Numbered from the stretch's first letter, positions 1 to 13,642 are shown. The stretch is 64,000 nt of DNA from Hyperoplus lanceolatus (GCA_026929865.2 CM049404.1:9807501-9871500); one strand, 5' to 3'. Notes: generated by a model from the letters alone, not told the origin. A program made the numbers and translations.

Positions 1-120
1 CCCGACGCACCGCTTTACCGCGGCTAACGCATCATCGCGCCCAAACCAATGGTTCCCTATGCAAAAATAGGATTTTTTAACGCCGCCACCGCACCCAACG
101 CGTTTGGTGTGTTCGCACCT
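1..120. mobile_element. Right end of a truncated TIR DNA transposon
   Basis: CpG-rich sequence, unlike the AT-rich DNA after it, ends in GGTGTGTTCGCACCT followed by TTAA. Read in reverse, the end is AGGTGCGAACACACC. This resembles the ends of the TAA-flanked elements at 6.0 and 59.7 kb. The left end lies outside the window, so neither the terminal repeat nor the target duplication can be confirmed. Confidence 0.4.
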
Positions 121-124
121 TTAA

Positions 125-3100
125 ACCTCAAGGTATGGTGTTGATTTTCTTCAGTGTAATTGAGTAGTCTCAACAACTTTTAAAGAACTGTGTGTCCCCT
201 CTAGATGCCAAATTAGTTTGGAAAATAAAGATGCCTTTCTAACTATGATTGATGGTGATTGTGTTTCCATTCTGTACTCTATTCCCAAGGTAAATACATT
301 TTCTCATCCTAACTAAGGCACACATTAGCATACTAGTGAAGAGGTATGCTTCGGCTTTAGATACCGCAGGGATGAAAACTCCCTGTAATCAGATAGTTTG
401 GAATATAAAAAGCTGTTTGCGTTTCCAGTCTGTTTAGGGTCAGATGTCAGAAAAACAGGACAAATCAGAATGTAATACATGAGGCCTCTCTGGCGCAATT
501 TTAAATGAAGTGTGTCTCCGAGCAGAATTCCTGCAGAATTACTTTTAGACTAAATCACATGCATGATCAAGGTTCAATGCCACGCGCTTTTTCATTTCAT
601 TCCATGTAATGCAATGTTCTACATCGAGGCAATGAGGCAAAACACAAGTTTATACTTGTACTGTATGAAAGATACCAGAGCATAGACAGACCAAGCCTGT
701 AATTACAAATATCCCCGGAGGATTTCTTCCCAGAACTACATGCTGCTTACCCATTGAATATGTAGATTTCCTTTTTTATTTTTTATGTTTTGACCTCAAA
801 ATGTTGCAAAGATTCTTGTAGCCATCTGTGTTGCTCAGTCTATCCACCATTTTGGTCCTGGCGGAACTATTTGATAGAACAACAACTCATCTGGTCCCCA
901 GAGGATGTATCCTAATGACTGGGGGTGTTTCTCTGACTTTTACTACTTACTGTCATCTTGAAATGAAAACTAGCATTTAGCTCAAAGTACCAATGTGCCC
1001 CAGTTTGTACAGCCTTCAGAGCTGCTAACATGGCTTGAAACTTTTAGATGTGTTTTCCCCAAACTTATAAAACATAAGAATCAGTAGTCTTAACTACAAC
1101 ACCTTTATCACATAGTTATTTTTATATATTGTTAATATATCAGTATTGATCGGTGCAGCTTCCAGTTTCATAAATGGGTTTTCTGAATATGATGAGGAAA
1201 TGAACAGTGGCCCCAAAGTTTGATAGGTTTTCCTTTCATTTCAGCGCAGCAGTTTTCTGACAGCCTCCGATTGAAATACAGGGTTGATGGAAGCAAACTG
1301 TCCATAGAACAACCTCTCCATGGAGGCAAAATGAACAAAAACAATAGGATTCTTTATGACATAATCTTTCAACTGCTTCACTTCTCCTTCATAGCGCTGC
1401 ATGGATGTGTTCAGGCATGAGTCTTTTCCGCGCGGAGAGCTATCGGATTAAAGAATGGCTGTTCAAGCAGGTTGGCTCTTGAGAAAATTGGATAGAGGAG
1501 CAAGGCGGTTGGGCTGCTCTCCAAGGTTTGACCTAGTGCATGATGGGAGCTAAGAATGATCCATGATTAGCCTGAGGAAGATGACTGCAATATAGTGATT
1601 ATAACACTGAGACAGAGTGCATTACAAAGACCACAAGTGGGAAACCACTCCACTCCACTCAAACTGAATTAACTCACCATTAGAATGCCATAAATGAATA
1701 ATTACTGAATCATTTCCACATCAAGATAATTAAGGTTTTCTTTAAGATGCCTCCCTGAGGGATATGAAAAACTTAAGATCCACTACAGGCGTAGATCTTT
1801 CTTTCAGAATTTTGTCCTTGGCCCATTAAACACATAAAATAACATCTTGTTCCTTTGTAATTTCGGTTTGTTTTTTACATTGACTTCTTAATGACTTTTT
1901 GATCATAAACTCTAAAGTGTTACCTTTCCAGAGAGACCAGGCTGTAATAAGAAAAATAAATAAAGCTTTAGCAATGATGAATCATTTCAGCAATTTCAAA
2001 TAGCAGGCACACAATTACTTGATCATTTGTATTTGATGGGACATTGCATGAATTGTAATGATCTCACTACCTCTCTATTGAGCCATTGGACTTCCGAGGG
2101 CACAAGGGGAAGGGAGCTGAGAGACACAGTTAACGGTTGGAGGGAGATTTGCTCTCACTAGAGGGTGCTGTGCCGTATTGGGAAAAGCTCTTGGGTTCGG
2201 AAGAGTGTCAAACACATTAGCCTTCCATCCACCTGAGGGAAGGCTCATTTAAAGCAGTTCCTTTAATTTTTTTTCTCTAATGTTGTGCAATGCAGTTATT
2301 ATAAAATATGCTTACACACTGCATACTCTTAAATTAATCTGGATGTATTTCAAGTATAACCAAACTAAGGCTTTGTTATACAAGGTGAGCAACACCTTGT
2401 GCTTTCCTTTTTTTTCCTTCTTTTTACTCTAGGCATGAATGAGTCATGAAATTAGGAAAATATTCTTCATATTGCTGCCATATTTTGGCAGTTTTTACGT
2501 CTTTTCTCCAATTTTTCCCAACAACTGTCTCCCCGCTGCTTGACTGGATGTGAAATGTCATCTTGCACTGGAGTGTGCCCAGGTCTTCGGGCCACTGAGA
2601 TTTATTTAAAACTAATCACTCCCCCCGACCTCCGAATATGGTCTACAGTGTCTACACGCCACATACTAACTATGAACACGCTTTAATAGCAATGATCAAC
2701 CCTGAGGATTTACCCAACCAGACAGCTGACATCACATCTCTCTATAGCGTCTAATAAGTGATGGTACTCCAGCAATGACCGGACCAATTAGCTGATGTGA
2801 GTCAGGCATTAGCTAACAATGCTGAGGATGCACACTCGTTTTCTCTCAGAGGGAAATAACGAGATGCCTCTCAGCAGAGTGTAAAAGGAGATAATGGTTT
2901 CCCTTGAAAAAATGCCAATAACAGCTGCTTTATTTGCAAAGCACTGTGGTCTTTATGTGTTACACTATCCTCTTAGGACTGGCTGTTCACTGATGAAACC
3001 ATTTGTCAAAGTGTCAGTTTATAACGGATGGGATTCATCCAGCTGTACATCACTCTTTACTACCACTACACCACCTCACACTGAAACAATGACTGTTGCT

Positions 3101-5700
3101 TACTGTGGAAGTATTTGTTTGAAAGCAAGAACCCAAAGAAGTGTGGCAACGTTGAGTGAAAAGGAGGAAAAGTGAAAAGTCAGTGAAAAGGGTTGGTAAA
3201 ATATCTGCAGCGCAAATATTTTACCACCTGTTTACCTGATAATAAGAATAATCTGAGGGATTCTGAGAATGATTCAGGAATTAGTGATAAGCACAGAAAA
3301 GCAGGAACATCTATCAGATGACTGTTAAATGAAAAGGATCATCAATGACAATCAACAGAGAATGAGACATGAATGAAAGAATACGTAGCATGAATCAGGC
3401 TTGACAAGCTTACGGGTCTGAGCCATCAGTGTGACTGATTCAATAACTTCAGCTCAGTCTGTATTGATTTTCTTCTTCTCTTCTCCCATGACGTCTTCAG
3501 TCTTGACCTCTTCACCTGTTCTGTTGAGGCCCACAGCCAAACTCATCTTGCACTTATGCTCTCCAAAATATATTTGCACCCAGAACAGAAGTGTATAAAC
3601 GATATGCTTAGAACATACTTGTTCTTGGAAAACACCAAGCACGACTCATCATTACATAGCCAGGAACAGGTAAGCTGGTGGGCGGAGAAGTTCAGATGAC
3701 TGAGACAGGAGAAAAAGTCAGAGGGCATCTGGTGGACAGAAAGAGAAGTGCAATTACTAGGTTTGAGAAAGTGGGAATGTCCATACACAATATAGAATTC
3801 TAATTCTAGATCAAACCAAAAAAGTACTGTCCTCAGCCAGGATATGTAGTTTCCTGAAACATTTGAACATTGTGTTTTATAGGACATTACATATTTATAG
3901 GACAGTTGCACATTTGTGTTTTGCAACAAAAAAAAATAGCAGTAATATAGTATGAAATATAATGAGAAAAGTAGAAGAATGACGTTTGTATTTTGTGGCC
4001 TCCAATATTGAAGGAAACAAATTAATTGTGATTGAAAACAAAATTGTGATGAATGACCAAAACATGATCAAAATCAAGATTTTTTTGAAAATAAATGATA
4101 ATCACGCAAATCAAAAGCACTGAAATAATTGTATAAATCTTTTTGATGTTGTCATGATATTTTGCCTGACAAACGTTGGGAAACGTTCTACGCACCTCAA
4201 AACAGATTTTAAATCATTCGGAAAATTTTAACTGAGTTAAACCCTTTACACAATTGAGTGTTAAATAGCCGTCAAGAGACGCAGGCTTACTCTTTAGGAA
4301 CCAAAAATCACTTAACCTGAGTCCTTTCAAATTTGAAATGATAATGAAAAAGAAAATGCCTTTTTCACGGTCAATTTCACAACAACAGGATTCACCCTGG
4401 ATTCTTGTGTGAATTATGTGAAAGACAACCATCAATAGACGAGTAATGAAGACAGAAATGCACCAATCAGAGGACATTATTAATTTGCTCTGGGTTTTGG
4501 CCACAGTTGTTATGTCTGCCTGGTCTGCTTGTTCATGTCTGGCTGAATAATAGCCAACACACAGCGACACTTTAGACAAAATATGAACTCTGATTCATTC
4601 TCTCTTTATTGTCCAGTCCACTGCATGAAAACTCAATCCCTACAGCAATATTTTGAGAGCTGTGCTGCACTTATTCCTGCCACTTTTCAGGAAATGACCA
4701 TCTGTGATGACAACTGACAACAACAAAAACTGACAATGTAGCAAAATAATACGGAACAATGCATCACAAAACATCTGCTTCACCAGCTGCTCGTCCCCTA
4801 GCCTAAAGAGAACAGTAGCCTGTATATTCATAAACAACCATGCAAGCTTACGTTAGCGACTCACATGTGCTTTACACAAGACACACAGTTCGCACCACAA
4901 TATGTTCAGCCTTCCGAACATATAAGGAAAAGCAAATGCAGCTGTCATATTTTCAGCACTGCACGCATGAAATTATATTTGACAGTTTTGCTTATCAGCC
5001 AGTTATCAGGCCTCAGTAGCCACACACATACACACAAACGCTGAAAGGGGGGAGGAATGGTTTATTATAGGCCCTCAGGTTCTAATCTATCGGGACGGGT
5101 AACTAATTTTCCAGGGCACTCACATGAGTGAACGCCCACCCACACACACACGAGAGGATGCATATGGATAGGAGCACTACCAATAAATTGTACCTATTCA
5201 GTAGTGTTTTCAACTGTTTCACTATTTCATTACATAAAGGAATTTATTACACATCAATGATCAGTAGCAAACAAGAGTATGTACATTTCCTGTATAACTT
5301 CACATCCACACTTGGTCTACAAAATATTTCTGTTGTCTTTCCACGGCAGTACCTTGTATTTCTGATGAACTGAAGCACACTGGAAGCAAGGTTACTACAC
5401 TTATGCAGCTATAATGAACATGCACACAGCAACATGCAAGGAATTCTGTAGTAAGACATCCATACTTGTTTTAAACGTGGCTCATTTGAATGTTTCCAGT
5501 ATTTCCAGTTTCCTAAGACACCATTTTCCATCGTTTTCATGTGGAGGGAAAACTGAAACACAGAGAGCGTTTGTGTATATCTTCTACGGCAAATATTCGA
5601 TCCCCTGACCTTTTTTCCTCAATGTAAGTGCCAATATTTAAACCCTGACCCTGAATCTAACTCTGGACTCCATTTTTCATTTGCTTCAGGCCACCTTCAC
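125..5700. other. Upstream AT-rich DNA, no gene seen
   Basis: I see no exon-like reading frame with credible splice sites, no RNA gene and no clear mobile element here. Scattered frames of 60-130 codons on both strands have compositions expected by chance. Confidence 0.5.
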
Positions 5701-5704
5701 TTTA

Positions 5705-5743
5705 CGCACACACACACACACGCACACGCACACACACACACAC
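5705..5743. repeat. (CA)n microsatellite with CG interruptions
   Basis: A CA dinucleotide run interrupted twice by CGCA. It sits immediately left of the hAT-like composite that starts at 5756. Confidence 0.9.
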
Positions 5744-6008
5744 CATCCATGAAGGCAGGGCTTTACTGGGACAAAAAATCGGCCCTGGCATTTTGGACCC
5801 AGACCGGCCCACCACAATTGATCGTCCACCCACCAGAGCACATTTATCACGGACCACGGTCCCTTAAAGATGACTGTTCCATTGAATTAAATTAAAATGT
5901 TGGTTTATTTTGAACAAGTGTAGCCTACAGACATATAATACAATAATATTTACAAAGTATTATAGTAGCTATAGCATTCTGTTGTGGGAGGTGCTCAAAA
6001 ATGGCCCC

Positions 6009-6636
6009 TAAAGGCCAGGACACACCAGTCCGACTACCCGAGAATGGTGACTGCCGATTCAGGGAGCTCCAGTCTTCCCGTCGCGGCCGAAAAAGTGCAA
6101 CGAACACACCAAACCGACTGTTGCCTTTCCGTATGCTCTGCGCTTGCGCGGGACGTAATGTCTCCATAACAGCAGGCGGCGCTAATCTGTATTGTGGCCC
6201 GAAAAAATACGGAAGCCGGAAATGATGACGGCTCTCTAGACCATAAACATAGATAGAAATACGTATTTATATTTATGGACCATAAAGAGCACCATTTTTA
6301 GCAAAGAGTGTCGAGCATGGTGTCGAGCAGTCAACAAGGGTTGACGCATGTGAGTACTCGCTGAACGAAACAAACAAACACATTAAACGATGGCTAACTG
6401 TTGTTAGCTGTTTGTGCTACCCGCCTCACTTCCGGGCTTCACTGATTCGCTAGCCCTCCACAAATCAAATTGCTCCAACTGAAAGACTGTCCGCCGCCCA
6501 AAAGACTACCCGGCCCAAAAGAAGCCCGACGACATCAACTACGACCGATTTCACGGCACACACCAAACAGATTCGTGTCTCCGTCCCCTCGAAACTCTAC
6601 GACGGTGATTATCGGGCCGGTGTGTCCTGGCCTTAA
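6009..6636. mobile_element. Nested TAA-flanked TIR element (PIF/Harbinger-like)
   Basis: The left end is AGGCCAGGACACACC (6012) and the right end is GGTGTGTCCTGGCCT (ending 6633), an exact 15-bp terminal inverted repeat. TAA flanks both sides (6009-6011 and 6634-6636). A 3-bp TWA duplication is typical of PIF/Harbinger elements. The interior is CpG-rich with no long reading frame, so it is non-autonomous. Confidence 0.75.
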
Positions 6637-7524
6637 CATGGGAGGCTCAGGATGGACAAAGTAATCAACCTCCTGCTCCTTGCTCCCTCTCTCCAGACTC
6701 CTCCTCTGTGGATGGTGGCTCAACCTGTTTCATAAATGAGGAGAGACACACAATTGATTGAGGTTTTAAGGATGTATCAGTTAAAGAGGTGGAAAGATGC
6801 ATTACAATAGATTTATACTGGCAAAATGCACAAATTGTTGTTTTACCAAGTAAACCAGTGTGGAAAAAAAGTGTACAAAAGTAATGGTCTAATGTGTATT
6901 ATTCTAAAGTACATGATGGTCTAGAAAGCAGGTCTAGTAAAAGAAACTCAACAGCTTGTAAAGTACAATTCTGTGGTGGTCTAATTTTATGAATGTTTCT
7001 AAAAAAAGATGAAGCCTAATGCCTCAAACACTGAAAGTGTTGTGAAAGGAGAAAGTGTGACAACTTTAAGTTGCATATTTGAGTGAATATACTTTTCTGC
7101 ATTTACTGTTAACTTTGTCATATTTTAATATATGTTCAATGGTCAAATTAGTATTTAAAAAAAAATGCATTTAAATTATATATAAAATAAATGAAATTCA
7201 AGTAGGTTTTAACCTTGTCAACAATCAGTACAGAAAAGTATTTTTAAGTCAAATAAGTACTACAGCAAGAAGCAAAAACTGACAGCTTCCTCACTTTAAT
7301 GTTGATCAGCTAGCAAAGTATTGATACTCTTTGAATACACCAACAACAGTGCTATTTAACTCCTCCAAGAAACCACAAGAGAGCTAGCAAAAGTTTAGTA
7401 GGTTATTTGTGGTGTTAGCTAAAATAGCTTATTTGACCTGGCTCTATAGATGGCTCTATCCATGATGTTAACGCAAGCAGCTAGCTGTTGGCTTATTTAA
7501 CACAGCATGTGACATGCTGTGTTA

Positions 7525-8015
7525 AAATTTAGGGTAACACTTTATAATAACTATCCGTTGTAACTTGTTAATAGATCATTAGTAAACTCTTAATTAATGA
7601 TTATTAATGATTTGTTAAGTGTTTGTTAGCAGTTTTTTAAGGATTTATAACAATGGTAGATAGTTAATAGCTTAATAATTGAATCAGTTCATCTGGGACG
7701 AGGCTGAAATAGGCTATAGACTATACACAGTGCATGGGCAACTGAGGGCAGCCCCATTTTCAAATATTTTTAAATAAACTCAATACACACTGTGCATGCC
7801 ATGGACTTGAACGTGACGTGATCAGTTAATCTCGGATTACCTCCCAGATGAACTGATTCAATTATTAAGCTATTAACTATCTACCATTGTTATAAATCCT
7901 TAACAAACTGCTAACAAACACTTAACAAATCATTAATAATCATTAATTAAGAGTTTACTAATGATCTATTAACAAGTTACAACGGATAGTTATTATAAAG
8001 TGTTACCAAATTTAG
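7525..8015. mobile_element. Nested fold-back MITE with arms over 150 bp
   Basis: The element runs from GGTAACACTTTATAAT (7533) to ATTATAAAGTGTTACC (8007). Its arms, about 7533-7700 and 7847-8007, are near-perfect reverse complements. About 150 bp of unique spacer lies between them. The octamer AAATTTAG is repeated exactly at 7525-7532 and 8008-8015, giving an 8-bp target duplication. The exact flanks and well-matched arms suggest a fairly recent insertion into the older surrounding hAT element. Confidence 0.85.
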
Positions 8016-8154
8016 CAAGCTACACAAATAATTGTTCTCAACATAACTTTATTTTCAACTTCTTACCACTAGTCCAGCATTTGTCTCCTCTCCTTTCAGT
8101 TTCGTCTCCGTTTTTCTCGAGTTGATTTTCTGTTAGTGACATGACTTGATTGAG

Positions 8155-8350
8155 TGATTGACAGCCGAGGCCCAAGGGGCGGGACCTCGGCCCTCCGCTG
8201 TGTGTGATTGGGCCAGGCCCGGCCCAGAACCAATCATGATGAATGGGCCAATATTTCATTGGCCTTTCAGGTTAAGTTGACAGTCTGCGCGGCCGAGAGG
8301 GAAGGGACCTCGGCCCTCGGCTGTGTGACTGGGCCGGGTCGGCCCGGGTC
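8155..8350. repeat. Diverged tandem duplication inside the hAT-like element
   Basis: Two adjacent blocks share the order GACAG, GGGACCTCGGCCCTC, GCTGTGTG, GGGCC and CGGCCC, at about 8160-8232 and 8279-8351. They look like an old internal duplication of the transposon's subterminal region. Confidence 0.5.
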
Positions 8351-9325
8351 CATTAAAAAAATAGAAAATTAAATATAATATAATATTATTATTATTTTTT
8401 TTTTTAATGGACCCGTCCCGGCCCAAAATGCCTGCCGGCCCACCGGACGTTGCCCGGTACGCCTGATGGCCAGTCCAGCCCTGCATGGAGGACACAGCTG
8501 GCCTTTCACTCATCCAGTTGAGCTTATAAAGTTTAATTCCATCCCCGTCATAATTTATAAGAAACAGTTTGCTGAAAATGTCAAAGTCTTTTCCAAAAAG
8601 GACATGGATGTTATCAGTCCATGGAACTTGGTCACCGTTCTCAAATGGTGTATGCAAATTAAAATGTAGGTCCAGAGTTCATGGAAATGGTAAAATTCTG
8701 TTCAGTTTTTTATTGCCAAATAATTTCATGCTGGCTCAAGAGGCATTACAAATTGTCGAGATAAACAATATGAGAGTCTCTGAGCTGATGTTATTATTAA
8801 ATGTTTATGTCATTTCAAACCAGCTTAAACTGTATTTTCTTAAATGGAAACTTGTCCTTTTCAATTTTGTTGGGCTTTTTGTTCCCGCCACTAATGCGTA
8901 AGCTTCCCTTGAGAGCAATTCACTCAATATTCTCCTGTGTTTTACTTGTAGAAGCTGGAAAAGAAACAGGCTCTCTGGTGTGTGTTTGTGGTTTCTGTGA
9001 CGGACTCACGTTTCTTATCGGCATTCAGAGTCAGTCGTTTTGTTGGAAACCAGTGGCTAGCTTGCTATCGATTGCTGTTACACACAGCAGTTAGTCCTCA
9101 GTGATTTCATCTATCTTCCATGCTTTTACAAGAACTCAGGAGATAACCTGCTGCACTGCTAGATAATGGACGAGGTTGCACATGACCTTAAAGTGACACA
9201 GAGGGGTTTAAAAGGATACGTGATGGATTGTTACTGCACATGAACTTCTCCATAGCTTTCAAATAGCAGCAGTATACCCCCCGCCCCCCTGCTGAAACAT
9301 GATCCAAACAGAGATTCCAGGGACT

Positions 9326-9834
9326 TTAAAGGTCACATATTGTCCTCATACTCATGTTCAAAATTGTAATTTGGGTTTCTACTAGAAACGGTTTTCATGG
9401 TGTTGTTTCCAAAAAAAGCCTTTACATTTCTCACAGGGCCATGAATCTCCTCTTCTTAGCCTAACTTTAAAAAGGTCTGTTTTAAGAGCCTGTCCCTTTA
9501 AGCCATGCCTTCCGAAAAGCCCAGCCTGCTCTGATTGGCCCTGATTCCAACTGAAGTGTTGAATCTAACCAGTTAGATTCAGGGGGAATCTGGGCATGTG
9601 TTATCACAGGTGGAGGTGGTGCTTAGTTAGGTTGGTAATGAGGGGGCGTGGCTTCTCCCCTTGTGACATCATACAAGGAACAAATCTGAACGGTATGTAT
9701 GAACACATATTTTCAGATAGGTGGAGGTGGAGTTAAACAGAAAGTGTGGTTTTTTTCATAATTTGTGAGTATAGTCATCTCAAACCTGGGGAACCATATT
9801 GATGGTGAAAGTCTGCTTAATAGGTGACCTTTAA
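9326..9834. mobile_element. TTAA-flanked MITE, 509 bp
   Basis: The left end is TTAAAGGTCACATATT and the right end is AATAGGTGACCTTTAA, a 16-bp inverted repeat with one mismatch. TTAA forms the outer edge on both sides, which fits piggyBac-like or Kolobok-like target choice. There is no transposase frame. The interior contains CTGATTGGCC and TGTGACATCAT, common in short fish elements of this type. Confidence 0.65.
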
Positions 9835-12800
9835 GAAAGAGGGAAAAAAAGCAATTCCCTTAGATACTGTACCAAATGTTTCCTTGGTATCGCCAGTATC
9901 AACATCCCACATTTTCTCTCAAAAAATGTTAAAAAAAATTAAATTTGTGAAATACTATGCCACTATACAGAACTTGGAACATATATTGAATTTTGAATGA
10001 CTGGCTGGGCACCTTATCAGAACTGGGTTGCATATGTTTATAAAGGGATGTCATGACACTGTGATCGTGTGCATGTGCAGTTTTCCATACCTCAGGATGC
10101 TGTGTGGTTGTAGACAGAGTAAATGGAGCTTTGTGGCTTGGGTACATTAATTCAGTAATATGGTAGCACTTTGCTTAATATGTTTTGAAGAAAATGTAGT
10201 TGCTGCTCAAAGTATGTCACTGGGAATATTTTGCTTATTAGAATTCATGAAGTCGGACATTCCTATGCCAAAGACAGGTCGGATTAGTGTCTTGCCTCCC
10301 ACGTGTTGTTATGTGTATTCTAAGCTTGGTTATGGTTGGGGGAAAATGGTGGGTTGGTGTCAATGCATTTCAAGTCAACGTAAAGGTAATCAGTATTTAA
10401 AGGTGGAGGCAGCGATTATTTTTAAAAAGCCTAGGCTGTATTATTTCCAGAGCACACAGTACGAACAGGTAGTGGACTGTGGGGAGAGATTCACTGACTG
10501 AAAAGTGATTTTGACAACACGCAATCTCCAGAATGACATCCTTACCCACATTGTTGGTGGCACTGGATGGCCATGATTGCATCTCCTTCCTGACTACACA
10601 ATAGGGCATTATAATGGTTGAATAGTGAAGGTTAGCCTCAAAAGCCTTGCTTAAAATTCTGGACATCATGAGAAAAATGTTACTTGTGTCCCTGAAAACT
10701 TTTAAATATCTCCAACGTTTTATATATTCTCAGGGTTTTGGTTCAGCTCTTGGCCTGCTTATTCATTTATTATGTAGTGTGCTATTTGGTGCCAACAGTT
10801 AGCATCCCAATCCAAATCCCAGAGGCATGCACAGTTTGCAGACTGAAGAGACTGCCCAATGGACTAGTGGAGTGATAGAAAGAGTACAACTGTCCAGCAT
10901 TGCCATCCGTGTGTACCATGGGGATACTTTTGCACTGGTATAATGAATATGATGCAGCAGTTTACATTCAACATTAATCTTACATTTATGTACACATATA
11001 GCCATTTTCATTGTTGCTAAAGAAACATGCACTTGTATCTGTTCCCCAGTCATTGTCAGCTTTTAAATAATTAATATGTCCTACTTGTGATCTAAAAGGT
11101 ACATAGCACATGCCCCAGTCACCAACCATAACTCTTTATCATCCCTCAGGACCCTAATGCCCAACCCTACTGCCAACCCAATTGCAGGCACACACACTTA
11201 AGAGACCATTACACTAGTCCTTATGGGCCGCTCCCATGCTCTTAGCTAAATTCTGGCTGTTTCAGAGATGGCCTACGGCCCCAGCTGTGAGACATGTCCT
11301 GCTGCTTCATACTGTGACTCATTGGACAGCTACTGTAGCATGCCCAAAGCTCATTCGGGCATCAGGAGGTGTTGCACACTAATGTATAAAGAAGACACCA
11401 ATAGATAAATGAAACTTGACTTCTGGTTCAAGCACATGTTTGAGTGCAGCTCCTGCGGTGCTGCTTTATGATTTTGTGGAGGAACACAGCATAGCGCCTT
11501 TGAAAATCTATGCACAAAAGAGCAGAGGTTTGCCAGCCTCATAAAACATGCATGAGGTGAGACTATTCAGAATGTGTATTATTCATGCAATAGCTGGAAG
11601 TTGCTGAAAACACAGTAAATTGTGTTCCGTATTTGATGATGATGTACAATGACTTTAAATAGCTTCAGTTCCTCCTGAGCCACCCACTGCAATGATAACA
11701 ATGCGCATTCATAAATTAGCTCACTATAGCTTTGGCATTAATGAGCCCTATCATTACATCTCTATTTCACAGTGTACCTATATTTGTACTGTTTTCACCC
11801 GACAATTTTATTATTATAAATAGATATTGAAAGATCAATAGACATACATAGATTTTCCATGTTGCTGTTTGCATATCTTTTATTTTTAGTTTAAGTCAAG
11901 TAAATGTGCTGAAGAGTGATTGAGCATTGTATTTATCTAAAGTGAGAGGTCTAAACACCCTAACTTTAAGTTCCTAGTATTGGAGAAGTGACAAGACACT
12001 TGACCATTCATTTCCCATGGTTTAACTATAGTGTGTTTCACAAGAGACCAGATCCCTGAATTTGTTACTCATTCTTTTTTGTTAAAAAGTGCATTCTCTT
12101 AGATTAAAAGAGATACGTAGCTGTGACAACTTCAGGGTTATTTTCTCAGACTTGAAGATTAAGCTCAAACCAGATTGAGATTGCCTAAATTATAAATGCC
12201 TCTTAAAAACATTTTTTTTAGCTTACATTTCCCTTAAGCTTTGGAGAGAAAAAAAATAAATGATGATGCTTGAATTATTAAAAGTAACAGATGGAACTTT
12301 CCAACATGTTTTGCACGCATTGTTTTGCTTGGATGCAAAGTATGTAGCAATGTTATCGCTGTTGGGGTTTGGCAGAACTGAACGATCTAAAATGAATTCA
12401 GGTTTAGGGCTTCCGTGAACACTGTACTAACTGTATGATAATGTTTGCAAGCTGAGATAAGCTCAGAAAGTATCCAGTGCTTTTTGGAAAGACCAATGTC
12501 ATAATTTATTCGGAGATGATGCAGTTTATGTGGTGTCCCTTTGAATTGACAGAACACAGAAAAAGGTTTGAACACATAACTCCCCCTGAAAACACATTTC
12601 TGTTTGTGTATGGGTCACAATTTAGGTGTACTGTGGTATGTTGCTCGCTACGGTGGGCCCCCTTTGTTTACATACCCCTATTAGGAGCCTGTAGGCAGTG
12701 TATTAACACTGGATTTTTTATCAGTTTTTTTTCTCCAGAATTGCTGATTACACCTTTAACCAAGCTTACCTACTGTAGAAGTTTGTTGCATGTATTGAAA

Positions 12801-12850
12801 CGCTCCTTGAGGAGTTAAAGGCCTCTTGCCTTGGAGAGAAGTTCATCTTT
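9835..12850. other. Upstream DNA, no gene seen
   Basis: AT-rich DNA with no supportable exon. Apart from a dispersed repeat segment at about 10390-10535, nothing is recognisable. Confidence 0.45.
10390..10535. repeat. Dispersed repeat segment, copy 1
   Basis: The stretch with ACACAGTACGAACAGGTAG, then GAGATTCACTGACTG, AAGTGATTTTGACA and CAATCTCCAGAAT, matches in order and orientation the sequence at about 36110-36200. It is likely a fragment of an old interspersed element of unknown family. Confidence 0.5.
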
Positions 12851-13325
12851 CCCCCCCATCTGTCCCTCCCTTTACATGGCTTGACTGCTGGGACCAAACC
12901 ATCCGTGCCTGGCTGGTCCTGTCTCTGCTAGCTAAGTGTTGAATAAAACATGCGAGCCACACGCTGCTGCTCTTTGCTATACTTGCAAATCACGGCCACC
13001 TTGCCTCCTTTCGCACCGCTCGCATCCCTCTCTTTCCTCTTTCTCTTCTCCCCTTTATCTCAGCCCATTTCAGTCCATTTCCTCTCTCTATCTGCTTCTT
13101 ACTCCTCCTCCCTTTCAGCCCCCCTTGTATTCCCACTCCTCCATCCCTCCCTCCATCCCTCCCTCCATCTAATAGCGCTCGTTCTCCCAGGTGATCCGCT
13201 TTGAACTGAGAGCTTCCCCCTCTCATACTAGAGCCCTGAGTGGTTGGTTGACTGCACTGAGCGCATTCCCAAAGCTCTCCAGGCAACACCCCCTCCCTTT
13301 CTCCCATGCAGTCTGGAGTGGAGGC

Positions 13326-13356
<31 letters not shown>

Positions 13357-13642
13357 TGCAAGACTACACACTGTATTATCTTTGCCGCTAACCGCCACAC
13401 TACTAGCACATAGAGAGCCTGGGAGGATGGGCTTCCATGAGGACAGTAAGCAATGAGAGCTTAGGTAGAATAGAAAGAGGAGAGGCTAGGTGGGGTTAAG
13501 GTGTTTTCTAGATGATGCCAACCTATTGGGGGATGCCTGTGACAGTAGCAGAGCTCCAGATGGTAGTTTGGGTGGTGAAGCCAGCCCCTCCATCCCTGTT
13601 TTAGCAGCACAAGGAGCTCTGTCTCTTTTGGGAATAACATCA
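12850..13642 (+). promoter_or_regulatory. plch2: Probable promoter and 5' leader of the distal plch2 transcript
   Basis: This block is richer in C and G than its surroundings. It has long pyrimidine tracts (about 13010-13170, with repeated CCCTCCCTCCATC units), a GAA run, and several short upstream ATGs before exon 1a. Its position just before a coding exon with a consensus donor makes it the natural promoter and 5'UTR candidate. I see no convincing TATA box and cannot place the start site. A possible 66-bp intron, from GTAAGC at 13446 to TTTTCTAG at 13511, could split the leader; this is speculative. Confidence 0.4.
13326..13354. repeat. (GAA)n trinucleotide run
   Basis: About ten GAA/AAG units in the putative 5' leader upstream of exon 1a. 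Confidence 0.9.

Larger units (their letters stand above)
5748..8491. mobile_element. hAT-like transposon composite with nested insertions
   Basis: The left end begins CAGGGCTTTACTGGG at 5756. The right end is CCAGTCCAGCCCTG at 8483, which reads CAGGGCTGGACTGG in reverse. Flanking octamers catgaagg (5748-5755) and catggagg (8484-8491) differ at one base, as expected of an old 8-bp hAT target duplication. Subterminal GGCCC/GGCCCACC-rich sequence is also shared between the ends. Two other elements lie inside, at 6012-6633 and 7533-8007. I see no intact transposase. A short minus-strand frame near 8038-8259 could be a remnant of its N-terminus but is not recognisable. Confidence 0.7.

Noticed and set aside
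2894..3175. 93-codon + strand frame in the upstream region
   Set aside because: No recognisable domain, no splice context and composition expected by chance.
13490..13642. Extending exon 1a upstream as coding sequence
   Set aside because: The frame is open from 13490, but there is no ATG before 13643 and a TAG lies at 13487. Only the last 19 codons resemble a PLC-eta N-terminus.
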